A DNA stretch of 64,000 bases from Hofstenia miamia (taxonomy: Eukaryota > Xenacoelomorpha > Acoela): positions 1,174,124 to 1,238,123 of the forward strand of contig SCFE01000004.1 of NCBI GenBank assembly GCA_004352715.1, given 5' to 3'. Each line of letters opens with the position of its first letter. The stretch's first letter is position 1. The translations under genes and the position numbers were made by a program. This document shows positions 12,160 through 24,043 of the stretch, piece by piece. The notes under the pieces were generated by a model. The model had not been told where the DNA came from. It worked only from the letters and a program-made list of their open reading frames with translations, and did not search any database.

Positions 12160-15030
12160 GTAGATATCAATAATTTTAGAAGTCTTTATAAACTATGGGA
12201 CTGCAGTCCCACCATGAGGAACCAAAATGAAGTTTAGCTATTAGGTTAATATGTGCAACTTTAGTAAAAATGATGGAAAATCCAAAATTTTCTACCCAAT
12301 TTTTACATTTCAGTTGCAAATGGATCCAAAAGTTTGGCAATTTTTGCAAAATATTTGCAAATTTTCCTAAAATGTACCAAATCTTTCCAGTTTTCTTGAA
12401 ATAATCTTAAACAATTTTAAGAATGTATCAAACATATTGGCCAATGTAATTTTATGCACTCCATCTAAAATCCACTAAACTTTGGTATTCGATAAATTAT
12501 AAAAACTGTCAACTGCTTCCACAGTATACATAAATGTTAATTTAGACATATTGTTGTTCAAACATGTGTCTAAAGGGGGGAGGGCTTGTCTTCCTACTTT
12601 TCTCAAGAATATCGAAGGTCTCTACTTAAAAAGTACATTTTGCAGCTACCATATGAGAAATTTAAAAAATCCTCATTTTGTAAATGTAACCGAATCCTAG
12701 AAAAAAATATAGCTATGAGCTATATTAGTCCTCCCCTTGCCCCAGATGTTTGTAGCTGGCCACGTCACTGTTTTTGCGTTCCATCAGTACCTAATTGCAC
12801 CAATTTGTGCTCTTGTCAATTTATAACTAAAAAAATACATTAGTGTTCTGTACACCCTAGGCATTTGCTAAATGTCCTGTACAGTCATCAAGATTCAATC
12901 CTGCTACACTTCAACAACAATCAATCACCATACAACCACCATGGCATGTGTTGTCTTTTGTCATAATTGTTGTGATTCATTGATATTTCTGAAGATGTGT
13001 GTTAAGATGAACACGGAAAAGTATATCAAAATTCTAAATGAAAAACTCAATATGTTTTAAAAAGACTGAAAATTTTTCTATTTCAGAGTCAGAAAACTGG
13101 GGATCTAATCAAACAGGACTTCTGAAGTCCCTCTCCACTTGCAAATTTTTTCTGCAACATTAATTAAATTAACTAAATTACATATTGCAAATGATGTTTA
13201 AAATGTATTCACAATATAATTGATTTTCATAAATGTTTAAATGTTAACGTTTTTCTACAAAATTTTTAAAAATTCTTTAAATTTAAAACAAAATTTTGCA
13301 TTAATTGTTACGTTTTTGTTATGCAAAACAATTACCCATTTAAATAAATAATCTTAATCTTATTTGAGATTCACCATCTCCTTCATTTTAGTGTTTTGTT
13401 TTAGAAGGTAGAAGTTTCGGTCCCAAGTCTGTAATAATACAACTTTATTCCTACTTTAATAATATTACTGATTTGCTAATAATCCTAATATTCAAAATTC
13501 AGTAAAATTGTCTTTTTCTCTCCAAATTTCACAAAGCAATTATGGTGGCATAGTTAATAGAGTCCTGAGGAAATTGGCTCATTACTGATTCCGATGCCGG
13601 ACACACGAGACTGCTGGTGGTCAAGGATAACAAACACAACATGAGACAGGATAAGTCCGAGACCTAGACCAACTTTTCGATTTCAACTGAGACTGGGACC
13701 ATTGTGATTCATTATTCGATTTTATTTTACACTTGCTAAACTAGAATATCTCTGCGCTATCTCCATTCAATATTCTGTTTGATTAATAATACATAATATT
13801 AGCAAATTGAATTTTAGTATGGTACCAGAAATTGGTGTATCTACTTATTAATAAAAAATTTTATACATTAGACAAATTAGCGTATTTCTAGGTGAGTTCA
13901 GAGAAACTCAAACTCAATAGTTGAAAGCCCAAACTAGAGCATCATAAAGACCTTTAAAATTGAGAAAGAGAAATATATTAAGAATCAAAATTATATCTTA
14001 TCATTAATGAAAAATATTATGCAAAAATCGAGTTTAAGATTTCCAATACCCCATCAGAAATTTCTAGATTTGTGCCTGACTGCTTGTCAAAAAATGTTTA
14101 TAATTTTTCAGTTTCCTACACCAAAATTTGGTATATTAGAAACTAGGCTTCCATTTGGAAGAGTATATGATACTAGTGTAAAACTTCAAAATTTAAATTT
14201 TATTTTTCCACACATTCTTCATAGCTTAAAATAGCATTACCTGCATTTAGGGTGACTTGTAACGCTGTTGTGTAATATTCAGTTCTCTTTATGTTGACTC
14301 ATTTTATCGAGCCAAACTCGACGCGGTTCTGACCGGTCCATTCAATATTTGTTCAGATATCTATCATCTATTACATGTAAAAATCCAACTGAGTCATTCC
14401 ACTTTTCCATGCTTGAACCAGAAATTTAACACCCGTTAAAAGTGAAAAAGATGTAGTTTTTCAGTGGCGTTGAAGTGTATACTTCAAACGGTCAATTTAT
14501 ATTGGCAATATTGAATTGAGAAATCTGAATTTTTTGGGAAAAGCTGTAATATTTTCCCTTACACTTTTTTTGAATAAATTAGCGTTTTTATAAAAGTATT
14601 TGAAAAATAGACGTGCTAAAATTCTTTCGTCCAATGTAAATAGCTGTCAAAATGTAAAGCATTTAGAAGTGCACTTCTTATTTACAAGGATAAGTTTACA
14701 CACATTGATCAGCTTGCATGACTTTGTTTACAATTAAAATATGGACCACCTGTCATCTCATTGAAAGACCTGAATTATATTTTTAAACAAAATGATAAAA
14801 GGTTACTTACATGTATAATGGTTGTCCTAATTCAGATTTATAAATATTGGTAAAAAAATACACCCATGATTAAAAATCCAAATTGTTTCTATTAAAAACT
14901 TATAAATTTAACGTAGGATGTTCCTAAAAAATCAAATTCCAACTAAAATTTTTCCCACGGAAATTATACTGTGTTGTACAAAAAAGTATATATACTGCTG
15001 AACGGTATTTTTCAAAATATTGTAAATATT
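12160..15030. other. elongase intron 1, 5' part
   Basis: AT-rich intron sequence. A GC-richer patch at about 13541-13690 has weak resemblance to RNA polymerase III A and B boxes but is unconvincing. A sequence near 12755-12775 resembles the CAGTGGCGTA hAT end seen elsewhere, but no partner end was found. No conserved coding exon is seen here. Confidence 0.45.
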
Positions 15031-15033
15031 AGA

Positions 15034-15043
15034 TATATATATA

Positions 15044-15082
<39 letters not shown>
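15034..15082. repeat. (TA)n microsatellite
   Basis: An almost uninterrupted TA dinucleotide run with one TT slip. A second short run lies at about 15335-15350. Open frames through these runs give only Tyr-Ile repeats. Confidence 0.9.
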
Positions 15083-15090
<8 letters not shown>

Positions 15091-15401
15091 ATACAGCGTT
15101 GGGTGCAGCACGTATCAAAATCAACGTATTACTGGAATTTATGTGGCCAAAACTATAAAAATATATGATATTAATGCATAACATATTTACTAGTATAAGC
15201 CTCTGTAAAGTTTTACATTTGAATATAAATTTAAAAGAATGAAAAGTAATAAGTAGCGATAAATATGTTTCTTTTTTCATAAACTTCTCAGTAATACATA
15301 ATTTATCATTTTTTAAGGTAACGCACTCAACACTATATATATATATATATTGAAGCCTGAAAAAACTCATATAGACGTGCAATATAGACATGCACTTGCA
15401 T

Positions 15402-15996
15402 ATCTTTTCAAAACGAACCTATTTAAAAAAGCAGAGTAACTATACTTTTCACTAGCCCTTAGCGTCTTTACTCCCCACTTAAGAGATATGCTGTCATAAT
15501 ATGCCTTCCAGTAATCTTTCGACAACAATGCTCAGTTTGTCTTTCTGCCGAACCATCCAATGATCTATAAGCAACTAATGGTTGGATCTTCTATTCTTAG
15601 ATTGCACCCTTTTTCCTCTAAGATCAAGCTATTCATCTCTAAGTAGCACGCGATTCTGGCTGAATTTACTAAAGTGTTTACAGCTTCTATGTATTAAACA
15701 GGCAAATTATTGGCTAGTCTCACTTAAATTTTTTGGGTCATTTTGTATCAGAAATGTTTTTCCACTACCATCTACTCTGGACACCTACTAGCAAAGCAAT
15801 CTTAGAATGCTCCTGCTAGTCTCATCTGTCCAGAATTTTTTCTAACATTCCAATGCTGTTCTGTTCTATTTATCTGTCCTCTTATTCCGCCGGTCTGTGT
15901 GGATCCTGTACTACCACTTTTCAAATCCACACTTACAATTATGGAATACACCATTAGGTTCTCTGAAGATCTAAAGACTACGAGGATGGAGGGCAT
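15402..15996 (-). pseudogene. decayed restriction-enzyme-like (R4/NeSL-type?) LINE fragment
   Basis: This stretch is a diverged copy of the LINE fragment at 41294-42300. Shared blocks in the same order and orientation include GATATGCTGTCATA, then a TCATTTTGTATCAGAAATGT-like block, then CCACTACCATCTACTCTGG. The minus-strand reading frame is broken throughout. It lies antisense in intron 1 of the elongase gene and is much older than the LINE copy just downstream. Confidence 0.6.
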
Positions 15997-16196
15997 TTGC
16001 TCTTTAATGATTTGACATCAGCGCTTATTGCTGTGTTTGTTTTTGAACGCAAATTTTCTCTTAGGACGTTCCTATCTAAGATTTGACAGTGCTTCCTACC
16101 ATGTGAGCTAAGTCATCCAGGTTTAACCATGATCATATTTGCTTAACGTCTGCTTATTAAACTGCGCCTTTACCAACTGGGATTTCTGCCCATATT

Positions 16197-16250
16197 ATTG
16201 TTATTATTATTAATAATATTATTATTATTATTTTTACTATTTATTTATTA
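16197..16250. repeat. (ATT)n microsatellite, left of a LINE insertion
   Basis: A degenerate ATT/TTA run. A matching (ATT)n run lies immediately after the LINE 3' end (about 17212-17262), so the LINE copy sits inside an ATT microsatellite. Confidence 0.8.
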
Positions 16251-16255
16251 CTACT

Positions 16256-17212
16256 TGCAATCTACCTTAAGAACATGACTCAATATATAAAAAACAGAAA
16301 AATTTATCAATATGCAGATGATACCTGTCTTATAAATACTGATATAAATGCTTTTAATGCAACTAAAAATGTCCAATGTGACATCGAAAATTTAACAAAA
16401 TATTTCTCAAATAATCAATTGAAAAAACACAATTCATAATATTCTCCCCTAAGACAAAAAGAAATCTAACAAAAAGCATAGAACTTAAATTAAATCATGT
16501 ACCAATAAAGCAAAGCGAATCTATTAACTATTTAGGTGTTGAAATAGACAATGATTTAAATTTCGAACAGTTCTTCATGGTTAAAATTAAAAAAGGACTT
16601 TTGGAGTTTGGTATCTTTATCATCTCAGAAATATTTTGAACACGTACCACAAACAATTAATAAATGCACACTTTCAATACTGCTCATTCCTTTTTACAAA
16701 TATTAATTCAAAACATCGCATCCTTCTGTCTAAAACTTTCAATTGGTACCTTAAAATACTCAATTTTGCACAAAAACATGACAATGCATCCGATTACCGA
16801 TTAAAATACAAAATATTATCTTCTTATTACCAAATTCAAATGCATATGTTATGAATATTATTTAAATTCAAATTTGGTCAGGCCGCAATTTCATTTTTAA
16901 AACAGTATATTAAATAAATGAATGTTCTCAAACTAAATTATGGATTAACTTAAATAGAGAAATTAAATATGAAAAAATTTACAAGAAAATCAGAAAGAAA
17001 TTGCGAACATTCACTTTAATAGACACTACTTAGTGACAATAATACACTATATTCATTTGAAAATTTTGTAAAAAATGCAAATACACACGTGCGCGGACAC
17101 ACACAAATTTTAATATTATATATATATATATATATTATATTTGTAAATAGCTTTTTGTAGTTTATAGTTTTTTGTACTAGTTTCTTGTAGCAATAAATTG
17201 CTTTTGAATCTT
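16256..17212 (+). mobile_element. 5'-truncated CR1/L2-like LINE copy (same family as 36798-41075)
   Basis: Starts in the reverse transcriptase just after the GVPQG block, so the first recognisable motif is the catalytic YADD (IYQYADDTCL). It continues through the thumb and C-terminal domain to the family 3' end (GCAATAAATTGCTTTTGAATC). It is close to the longer copy at 40050-41075 but has small frame-breaking deletions, such as loss of the CTCTGCCTTT block. 5' truncation is typical of target-primed reverse transcription. It lies in the sense direction in elongase intron 1. Its last ~420 bp are repeated exactly after the N at 17607. Confidence 0.85.
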
Positions 17213-17607
17213 TTTATTAATATTATTATTATTATTATTATTATTTAATTATTATTTGTGTCACATTTCATAAGCTCCTTCTCATAACAACACCCTGTCC
17301 CCAATTTAGCAATGTAAGTATTGACACAACTAATGAAGCTATTCATATTATCATATTGCCAAAAGTGGTTTCTGGATGCAAACATCCTATTTCATCACGT
17401 AGAGAAAACATCCGTATTTACATATGCACTTAATAAAATTCTTTGGCAACTTACCGTAGAATACATTAGCGCAGAGTGAGGTAGACTTTTCAGAAACGCT
17501 CTTTACTTGCAGCAGACAAATTAATTCGTTGGAAGCAGTGGCGTACGCAAGGGAGGGCATGGTGGAAGGACCCCCATTCAGATTTTCAAAAGTGATTTTG
17601 ACTGGCN

Positions 17608-18422
17608 GATTACCGATTAAAATACAAAATATTATCTTCTTATTACCAAATTCAAATGCATATGTTATGAATATTATTTAAATTCAAATTTGGTCAGGCC
17701 GCAATTTCATTTTTAAAACAGTATATTAAATAAATGAATGTTCTCAAACTAAATTATGGATTAACTTAAATAGAGAAATTAAATATGAAAAAATTTACAA
17801 GAAAATCAGAAAGAAATTGCGAACATTCACTTTAATAGACACTACTTAGTGACAATAATACACTATATTCATTTGAAAATTTTGTAAAAAATGCAAATAC
17901 ACACGTGCGCGGACACACACAAATTTTAATATTATATATATATATATATATTATATTTGTAAATAGCTTTTTGTAGTTTATAGTTTTTTGTACTAGTTTC
18001 TTGTAGCAATAAATTGCTTTTGAATCTTTTTATTAATATTATTATTATTATTATTATTATTTAATTATTATTTGTGTCACATTTCATAAGCTCCTTCTCA
18101 TAACAACACCCTGTCCCCAATTTAGCAATGTAAGTATTGACACAACTAATGAAGCTATTCATATTATCATATTGCCAAAAGTGGTTTCTGGATGCAAACA
18201 TCCTATTTCATCACGTAGAGAAAACATCCGTATTTACATATGCACTTAATAAAATTCTTTGGCAACTTACCGTAGAATACATTAGCGCAGAGTGAGGTAG
18301 ACTTTTCAGAAACGCTCTTTACTTGCAGCAGACAAATTAATTCGTTGGAAGCAGTGGCGTACGCAAGGGAGGGCATGGTGGAAGGACCCCCATTCAGATT
18401 TTCAAAAGTGATTTTGACTGGC
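17608..18422 (+). repeat. 815-bp exact duplicate of 16792-17606 across a single N (assembly overlap)
   Basis: The 815 bp before the N at 17607 (16792-17606) and the 815 bp after it appear identical. The first copy ends exactly at the N and the second begins exactly after it. This is the signature of two contigs overlapping by 815 bp that were joined without merging. It holds the LINE tail, the ATT microsatellite and the left end of the hAT MITE. True intron length is probably 816 bp shorter than shown. Confidence 0.9.
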
Positions 18423-18557
18423 TAAATCAACAAAATTTTAGTAAAAAAGTTTAAAATCTAAGATTGTGAAATGCATTTTTAGGGTCTCTTTTCTCAATAT
18501 TTCCAAAAGTTTTGGTCATGACTAAGACTCCCCGTCAGAAAATCCTGTACGCGCATG
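18352..18557. mobile_element. hAT-like MITE (CAGTGGCGTA family)
   Basis: A 206-bp element starting CAGTGGCGTACGCAAG and ending AATCCTGTACGCGCATG. It is flanked by an 8-bp near-perfect target duplication (GTTGGAAG at 18344-18351, GTTAGAAG at 18558-18565) that fits the hAT pattern nTnnnnAn. Its interior is homologous to the element at 29775-29997, so the two are one family. No coding capacity. It sits in elongase intron 1. Confidence 0.8.
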
Positions 18558-18565
18558 GTTAGAAG

Positions 18566-19232
18566 TTTTACATCACTCAGCAATGCAAGGCTGATTAAGT
18601 CTAGAAAAAATGTTTTTAATCATTTGCAGGGCATAAATTTTCAACAAGATAATTGTGCCTTTTTCATGTATTTCAAATATCAATTATAACATGATTCCCA
18701 AAACCGGTCTGCTTTGTCGAAAATCGAGGCCCAAACACAGCCCTTTCCAATTTCGAATTCTATTAAATTCCAACAATTCCAACCACTTAAACCAATATTT
18801 AATAATTTCAAAAAATTCCCAAATTTGGCATTTTATGAAGTTAAAATAAAAATATCAAAATACTGAATATTTTAAATTAATTGTATTGATATGAAGAATA
18901 TTTGTGCACAGGCTAGTTTAATATCATAAACTATTGAAGAGTTAAATAGGAGGGAGAGTTTCCTTCTCAAGTCTTGAATCTTAAAAGTCCTATACTGAAC
19001 AGAATAAATTAATTTTTCAAAATAAACAAAATGTCATTAACAGTTATTTGAATGATGCAGACGATGTCAAAACAAAGAACATGACTAGACTTTATTAAGG
19101 TAAGAACAAATTAAGCAAACTGCTGATTTAATGCAAAAACAATCAAATGCCTGAACCGTAATAAGTTTGCGACATTAAATGAGGAACATCATCTATCATT
19201 GATAATGTATATTATATACATATTATATTTAG
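18566..19232. other. 3' end of elongase intron 1
   Basis: AT-rich intron sequence with no recognised element. It ends in the acceptor TTATATTTAG at 19232. Confidence 0.6.
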
Positions 19233-19581
19233 ATACTTTTCAATGGCTATATGGTTTCCATCGCTGTACTATGTATGGGAAATCGATTGTTGATGGGAGC
19301 AGTTCACTGTTCATTTTCATTGGGAACCAAAGATTTAATACACGCAGCGGACATTGACAGCAAATCCAGATTCACAATTTCACTTCCACTGCATCCACAT
19401 TCCGTTTTCCGATTGGAAGCGTTCGTCTGCTATCTCTTTTTCTTTTCGAAGCTGCTAGACATGCTGGACACAATCTGGATCATCTTAAGAGGACGGGTCC
19501 ACCAGTTTTCTTTCTTGCATGTATATCATCACACTGCTGTAATTGTAATGTATTGGGCAATGGCACACTATTTCCCTGGAG
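19233..19581 (+). CDS. very-long-chain fatty acid elongase (ELOVL family), exon 2
   Basis: Catalytic exon, 116 codons plus one base (phase 0 in, phase 1 out), between acceptor TTATATTTAG and donor GGTAAAC. It encodes residues 88-203. The signature motifs are present: KLLDMLDT (about 160-167), the diiron-type histidine box HVYHH (183-187) and the following hydrophobic span TAVIVMYWAMAHYFPGG. HVYHH places it in the ELO family beyond doubt. The residues after the box (TAVIVMYW) differ from the vertebrate ELOVL2/5 and ELOVL6 versions, so the substrate range cannot be assigned from sequence. The loop before KLLDMLDT (DLIHAADIDSKS) is unremarkable. Confidence 0.95.
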
Positions 19582-20130
19582 GTAAACTACTATTAATGAA
19601 ATTCATTAAGTTGTAAGCAATAGTTAATGAGTAAAAAATCACAAATCATGCCAAAGTAGATAACACGTCATTTGGAGAAGCAAAGCTGCAAGCCTGTAAA
19701 TACATTAAACTCATAGAAAATGTTGAGAAATTTCTTGCTTTCATCATAAAGATTTCATTATCTATTTTCAATATACTCAATAGATGCCGCTGCAAGACTT
19801 TCTGTTAATATATCAATGCACGTTGCTATCGTCTTTGTTTTCTTCAATAGAATATGATCCTTGCGAACATGCTTTATTCCATTCATTTACAAACTTAATT
19901 TAACCTAGTCACTAATGTTGGATATTTTCCTAAGTGCTTTTTGGTAAATAAATTCTTTTCAGAATTTGCGCATTCTAAGAGGTACATGAACCGCGAATGT
20001 AGTGATAAGTTTTCAGAATTTTTAGACTACGTGTATAAGCAGCATCTAAAACTCTTATACAAAAAGTTTAGGTTCACAGGTTCGGTATATATATATATAT
20101 ATATTGCAATATATATATATAATATATATA

Positions 20131-20345
20131 NNNNNNNNNNNNNNNNNNNNNNNNNNNNNNNNNNNNNNNNNNNNNNNNNNNNNNNNNNNNNNNNNNNNNN
20201 NNNNNNNNNNNNNNNNNNNNNNNNNNNNNNNNNNNNNNNNNNNNNNNNNNNNNNNNNNNNNNNNNNNNNNNNNNNNNNNNNNNNNNNNNNNNNNNNNNNN
20301 NNNNNNNNNNNNNNNNNNNNNNNNNNNNNNNNNNNNNNNNNNNNN
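20131..20345. other. assembly gap (215 N) in a (TA)n run
   Basis: A run of N flanked on both sides by (TA)n, inside elongase intron 2 (19582-20376). Long translations across it are artefacts. Confidence 0.99.
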
Positions 20346-20376
20346 ATATATATATATATATGGATTTAATTTTTAG

Positions 20377-20690
20377 GTGTATCTGTTTGGAATGTCATTT
20401 GTAATGGTACCATTCATGTCATTATGTACACATATTACTTTTTGTCTTCATTCCCTTCAATGGCAAAAAAGCTATGGTGGAAACGATATCTCACTCTAAT
20501 GCAAATGATTCAGTTGATTATCTTGGTGTCGATAGGATCCATGGGATTGTTTTATCACTGGAAGTATGGCAATGTTAATCACTCTTTTATTTATGGCGTC
20601 ACTATGAATTCATTCGGCTTCTCCCTGCTGCTACTCTTCGCCAACTATTATAGGAAATCCTATAGTAGTGCCAAAATAAAAGCTAGTTAA
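20377..20690 (+). CDS. very-long-chain fatty acid elongase (ELOVL family), exon 3 and stop
   Basis: Last exon: two bases complete the split Gly codon, then 103 codons and TAA at 20688-20690, after acceptor TTTTTAG. It begins VSVWNVICNGTIHVIMYTYY, the conserved ELO block after the histidine box, followed by FLSSF and WWKRYLTLMQMIQ, then the last membrane spans. Residues 205-307 of 307. The tail ends KIKAS, matching the KXKXX dilysine ER-retrieval signal expected of an ER-resident elongase. The reading frame is intact over all three exons, with no truncation. Confidence 0.95.
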
Positions 20691-20797
20691 ATATCTGTTA
20701 GAACAGTCACAAAGTCTATTGTGGAATTTGATTTGTAATGTTGATAAACTTGTCGTTGAGTCCACGATTATGCATTGCTCTAAGATCATCTAATTTG

Positions 20798-20838
20798 AAT
20801 AAATACAAACTACATTATTACAAATTAATAGTAATAAA
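20798..20838 (+). promoter_or_regulatory. probable polyadenylation signals of the elongase gene
   Basis: AATAAA at 20798-20803 and again at 20833-20838, 108 and 143 bases after the stop codon. No other hexamer lies closer. Placement inferred from sequence only. Confidence 0.55.
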
Positions 20839-20899
20839 AGATTAATACACAATGCAGTTGCTAGGTTTCGCGGAAAGGGAAAACCATATATTTATGTAC

Positions 20900-21924
20900 C
20901 AGTGAATTGATCACTTAAAAATTTTCGCTTATCGTCGCTTTCGCTTTTTCAGCTTGCACTTATCACCGCTTACGCTTTTATGCGTTCGCTTATAGAGTTT
21001 ATGAATTTTAAGTTTATTATCTTTACTTTCCTTTAAAATAGAATAGAATAGAAGCGAATATCTACTTACAGTGCGAAAAAAGTCAATAAAAATACTAATT
21101 TAAAATAGGGTTAGAAAATAATATTATCACAATATACATAAATTAAGCAGATGTTTACATCAGAAATAAAATCGGGTCGGTTCCGAAAATGTTCTGTACG
21201 GATCGAGTTACAAATTTTATGTTCAAGCCGAAATGACATTTTTAGATCCTACTTTCAGACATTTTATTACTTTCTCTGTTGACACATCAGAGGAAGAAAA
21301 ATTTAAAGATTCCCTTACTTTTAGATATTGATAAGTGCGTTTATACATCACATGCAGGAAGCTGTGAAACCTCTGCTAACAAACGTCTTTATTAGGAATC
21401 TGGATAGAATGTTGATGGTGACTTATTTCTAGATCGATTCTGGAAATTTTGATTTACTTCTAAGTTTACGATAATCAAAAAAATATAAGCTATTTTAATT
21501 ATGCTTATGCAAAAAGGCGGTTATTTTTGAAAATAGTAATATTTTTGTTATAATTATGTTGTTTTAACTGTTTGAAATTAGTCACAGTTTAAAAAAATTT
21601 ACTAGCAACCCCACCAATCAATCTTATCTGCAAAATACTAGTTTCGATTAATTTTAAAAATACTGATTAATTCCGCGATTATTGGGATAAAATTTCTTTA
21701 AAACTACAATATAAAATGCGGAAATGGAACTTTTCCTGCGGTTTATGAAAATCTCTATAGTTTTGTGAAATTTGTAGCAGACCTAAGTGCATTCATCGTA
21801 ATAAATTTTGGTATTAACTCAATTGTTCACTAAGTGGCCTTTTCAATCCTCGCTTATAGCCGCTTGCGCTTTATCATTTTTTGCACCGCTTATGCAACTT
21901 ACTATTGCGCTGGTTAGTACACTG
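20900..21924. mobile_element. hAT-like TIR element with CGCTTA-rich ends
   Basis: A 1025-bp interval starting CAGTGAATTG and ending GTACACTG, flanked by an 8-bp near-duplication (TTATGTAC at 20892-20899, GTATGTAC at 21925-21932). Near both ends are clusters of CGCTTA/CGCTTT motifs (about 20928-20995 and 21853-21895). The terminal repeat is only 5-6 bp, so the call rests on the target duplication and the motif clusters. No transposase is seen inside. Confidence 0.55.
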
Positions 21925-22261
21925 GTATGTACCTATGTTCCATTCTCTAATCTATACACAACTGAGACAACTGTAGCTTTTTATCACAATAAAAATCGTA
22001 GTTAGTATTGTATGTCTATCTGTATTTTATTTGGAAAGAAACAGTAGATGTATTGTGAAATATATTTAGAAACACAAATGTTTGAATATTGCTAATGATC
22101 TTTTCTAGATAGATTCAATCTATAATGAAAGTCAATCAAAATTTATATTAAAATTGAAAATTTTTATCCTAGGAACAATGACTACTAGGGAGAGTGGAAT
22201 GACATCAAAGGCAAGCTTAGACATAAGGGATATTGACTCAAATGAACATAAAATATTTTCT

Positions 22262-22381
22262 ATTATATAGAATTATATACATATATATATATATATATAT
22301 ATTAAATATATATATATTATATATATATTATATATATAATTATATATATATTATATATATAATAATTCTATTATATATATA
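22262..22381. repeat. (TA)n-rich low-complexity tract
   Basis: About 120 bp of nearly pure AT alternation leading into the TIR element at 22382. Confidence 0.85.
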
Positions 22382-22853
22382 CATATATATTGGTGATTTG
22401 TAACATACTAATGTGAAATTGCGAATACAAAACACCAGAAATGTGAATTTTGTATGTTACAAAGCACCATTTTCAGGTACGGTACTTCAGGTATATTTTT
22501 TTTCAAAAAAAGTTAATGATCCTCTTAATGGTATCTAAATATGAGGTTTTAATACATTTTGAAATTTTTTTTTTCAAAAATTCCCAAATGGAGATTTTTC
22601 ATTGATTTCACATATACTGGTGATTTGTAAAATTTCCCATATATTGGTGTTTTGTAACAGAAAAAAATTTTTAACTAAATTTTTTTTCGAATTCTTTTCA
22701 AATTATAATTATTCAAGTTCGTAAAAGTTAAAACTAAACGAACTTGTCAATAGCTTAACAATAGGTTTTTTTTTCGAACTGAAAATCAAGCGTAAAATAT
22801 GGAACAATAAGCAATTAAATATGTGGTTTGCATGGCTGGCTTCACTTTAGAGT
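22382..22853 (+). mobile_element. undescribed TIR element family, copy 1 (cut by gap)
   Basis: Begins with the same 22 bases (CATATATATTGGTGATTTG then TAA) that form the perfect inverted ends of the element at 49080-50602. It then matches the reverse complement of that element from 50602 inward until the 1 kb gap. The end region is packed with TGGTGNTTTGTAA and its complement ACAAANCACCA (about 22391, 22425, 22459, 22617 and 22645). The superfamily is unknown. The other end and any coding part lie in the gap or beyond. Confidence 0.7.
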
Positions 22854-23853
22854 NNNNNNNNNNNNNNNNNNNNNNNNNNNNNNNNNNNNNNNNNNNNNNN
22901 NNNNNNNNNNNNNNNNNNNNNNNNNNNNNNNNNNNNNNNNNNNNNNNNNNNNNNNNNNNNNNNNNNNNNNNNNNNNNNNNNNNNNNNNNNNNNNNNNNNN
23001 NNNNNNNNNNNNNNNNNNNNNNNNNNNNNNNNNNNNNNNNNNNNNNNNNNNNNNNNNNNNNNNNNNNNNNNNNNNNNNNNNNNNNNNNNNNNNNNNNNNN
23101 NNNNNNNNNNNNNNNNNNNNNNNNNNNNNNNNNNNNNNNNNNNNNNNNNNNNNNNNNNNNNNNNNNNNNNNNNNNNNNNNNNNNNNNNNNNNNNNNNNNN
23201 NNNNNNNNNNNNNNNNNNNNNNNNNNNNNNNNNNNNNNNNNNNNNNNNNNNNNNNNNNNNNNNNNNNNNNNNNNNNNNNNNNNNNNNNNNNNNNNNNNNN
23301 NNNNNNNNNNNNNNNNNNNNNNNNNNNNNNNNNNNNNNNNNNNNNNNNNNNNNNNNNNNNNNNNNNNNNNNNNNNNNNNNNNNNNNNNNNNNNNNNNNNN
23401 NNNNNNNNNNNNNNNNNNNNNNNNNNNNNNNNNNNNNNNNNNNNNNNNNNNNNNNNNNNNNNNNNNNNNNNNNNNNNNNNNNNNNNNNNNNNNNNNNNNN
23501 NNNNNNNNNNNNNNNNNNNNNNNNNNNNNNNNNNNNNNNNNNNNNNNNNNNNNNNNNNNNNNNNNNNNNNNNNNNNNNNNNNNNNNNNNNNNNNNNNNNN
23601 NNNNNNNNNNNNNNNNNNNNNNNNNNNNNNNNNNNNNNNNNNNNNNNNNNNNNNNNNNNNNNNNNNNNNNNNNNNNNNNNNNNNNNNNNNNNNNNNNNNN
23701 NNNNNNNNNNNNNNNNNNNNNNNNNNNNNNNNNNNNNNNNNNNNNNNNNNNNNNNNNNNNNNNNNNNNNNNNNNNNNNNNNNNNNNNNNNNNNNNNNNNN
23801 NNNNNNNNNNNNNNNNNNNNNNNNNNNNNNNNNNNNNNNNNNNNNNNNNNNNN
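22854..23853. other. assembly gap (1000 N)
   Basis: Exactly 1000 N, so probably an arbitrary-size scaffold gap. Open frames spanning it are meaningless. Confidence 0.99.
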
Positions 23854-23854
23854 C

Positions 23855-24043
23855 CCTACACTTATCCCTAACTTAGCTGTAATACAACAATCAAGCACAA
23901 TACCCATTATTTACTCCTCCGCTAATAGCACTCTGATTGTTGCACACAGAAACCGTTTAGCTTTGCATAATGTATTAAATCAAACCGCGATAATAAAGAG
24001 AAAATATAACGAGGTTAATGTTCATCATATTCACAGCTCGTAG
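23855..24043 (+). CDS. open frame leaving the gap, function unknown (partial)
   Basis: From the first base after the gap, a frame of 62 codons stays open to TAG at 24041-24043. Its composition (PTLIPNLAVIQQSS near the start, then IVAHRNRLALHNV and KRKYNEVNVHHIHSS) is less AT-biased than its surroundings. It could be the C-terminus of a protein in the gap, possibly the transposase of the TIR family at 22382, or chance. No domain is recognised. Confidence 0.25.
   Translation, partial: PTLIPNLAVIQQSSTIPIIYSSANSTLIVAHRNRLALHNVLNQTAIIKRKYNEVNVHHIHSS

Noticed and set aside
12555-12780. Possible hAT MITE ending GGCCACGTCACTG
   Set aside because: No matching left end or 8-bp duplication could be found.
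13541-13690. GC-richer patch with A-box/B-box-like strings, possible tRNA-derived SINE
   Set aside because: The box matches are weak, no tail or target duplication was found and no second copy is in the window.
19941-20376. Open frames through the (TA)n and N tract
   Set aside because: Tyr-Ile repeats and unknown residues; they lie in elongase intron 2.
22786-24043. Long open frames of 350-400 codons
   Set aside because: They run across the 1000-N gap and consist almost wholly of unknown residues.
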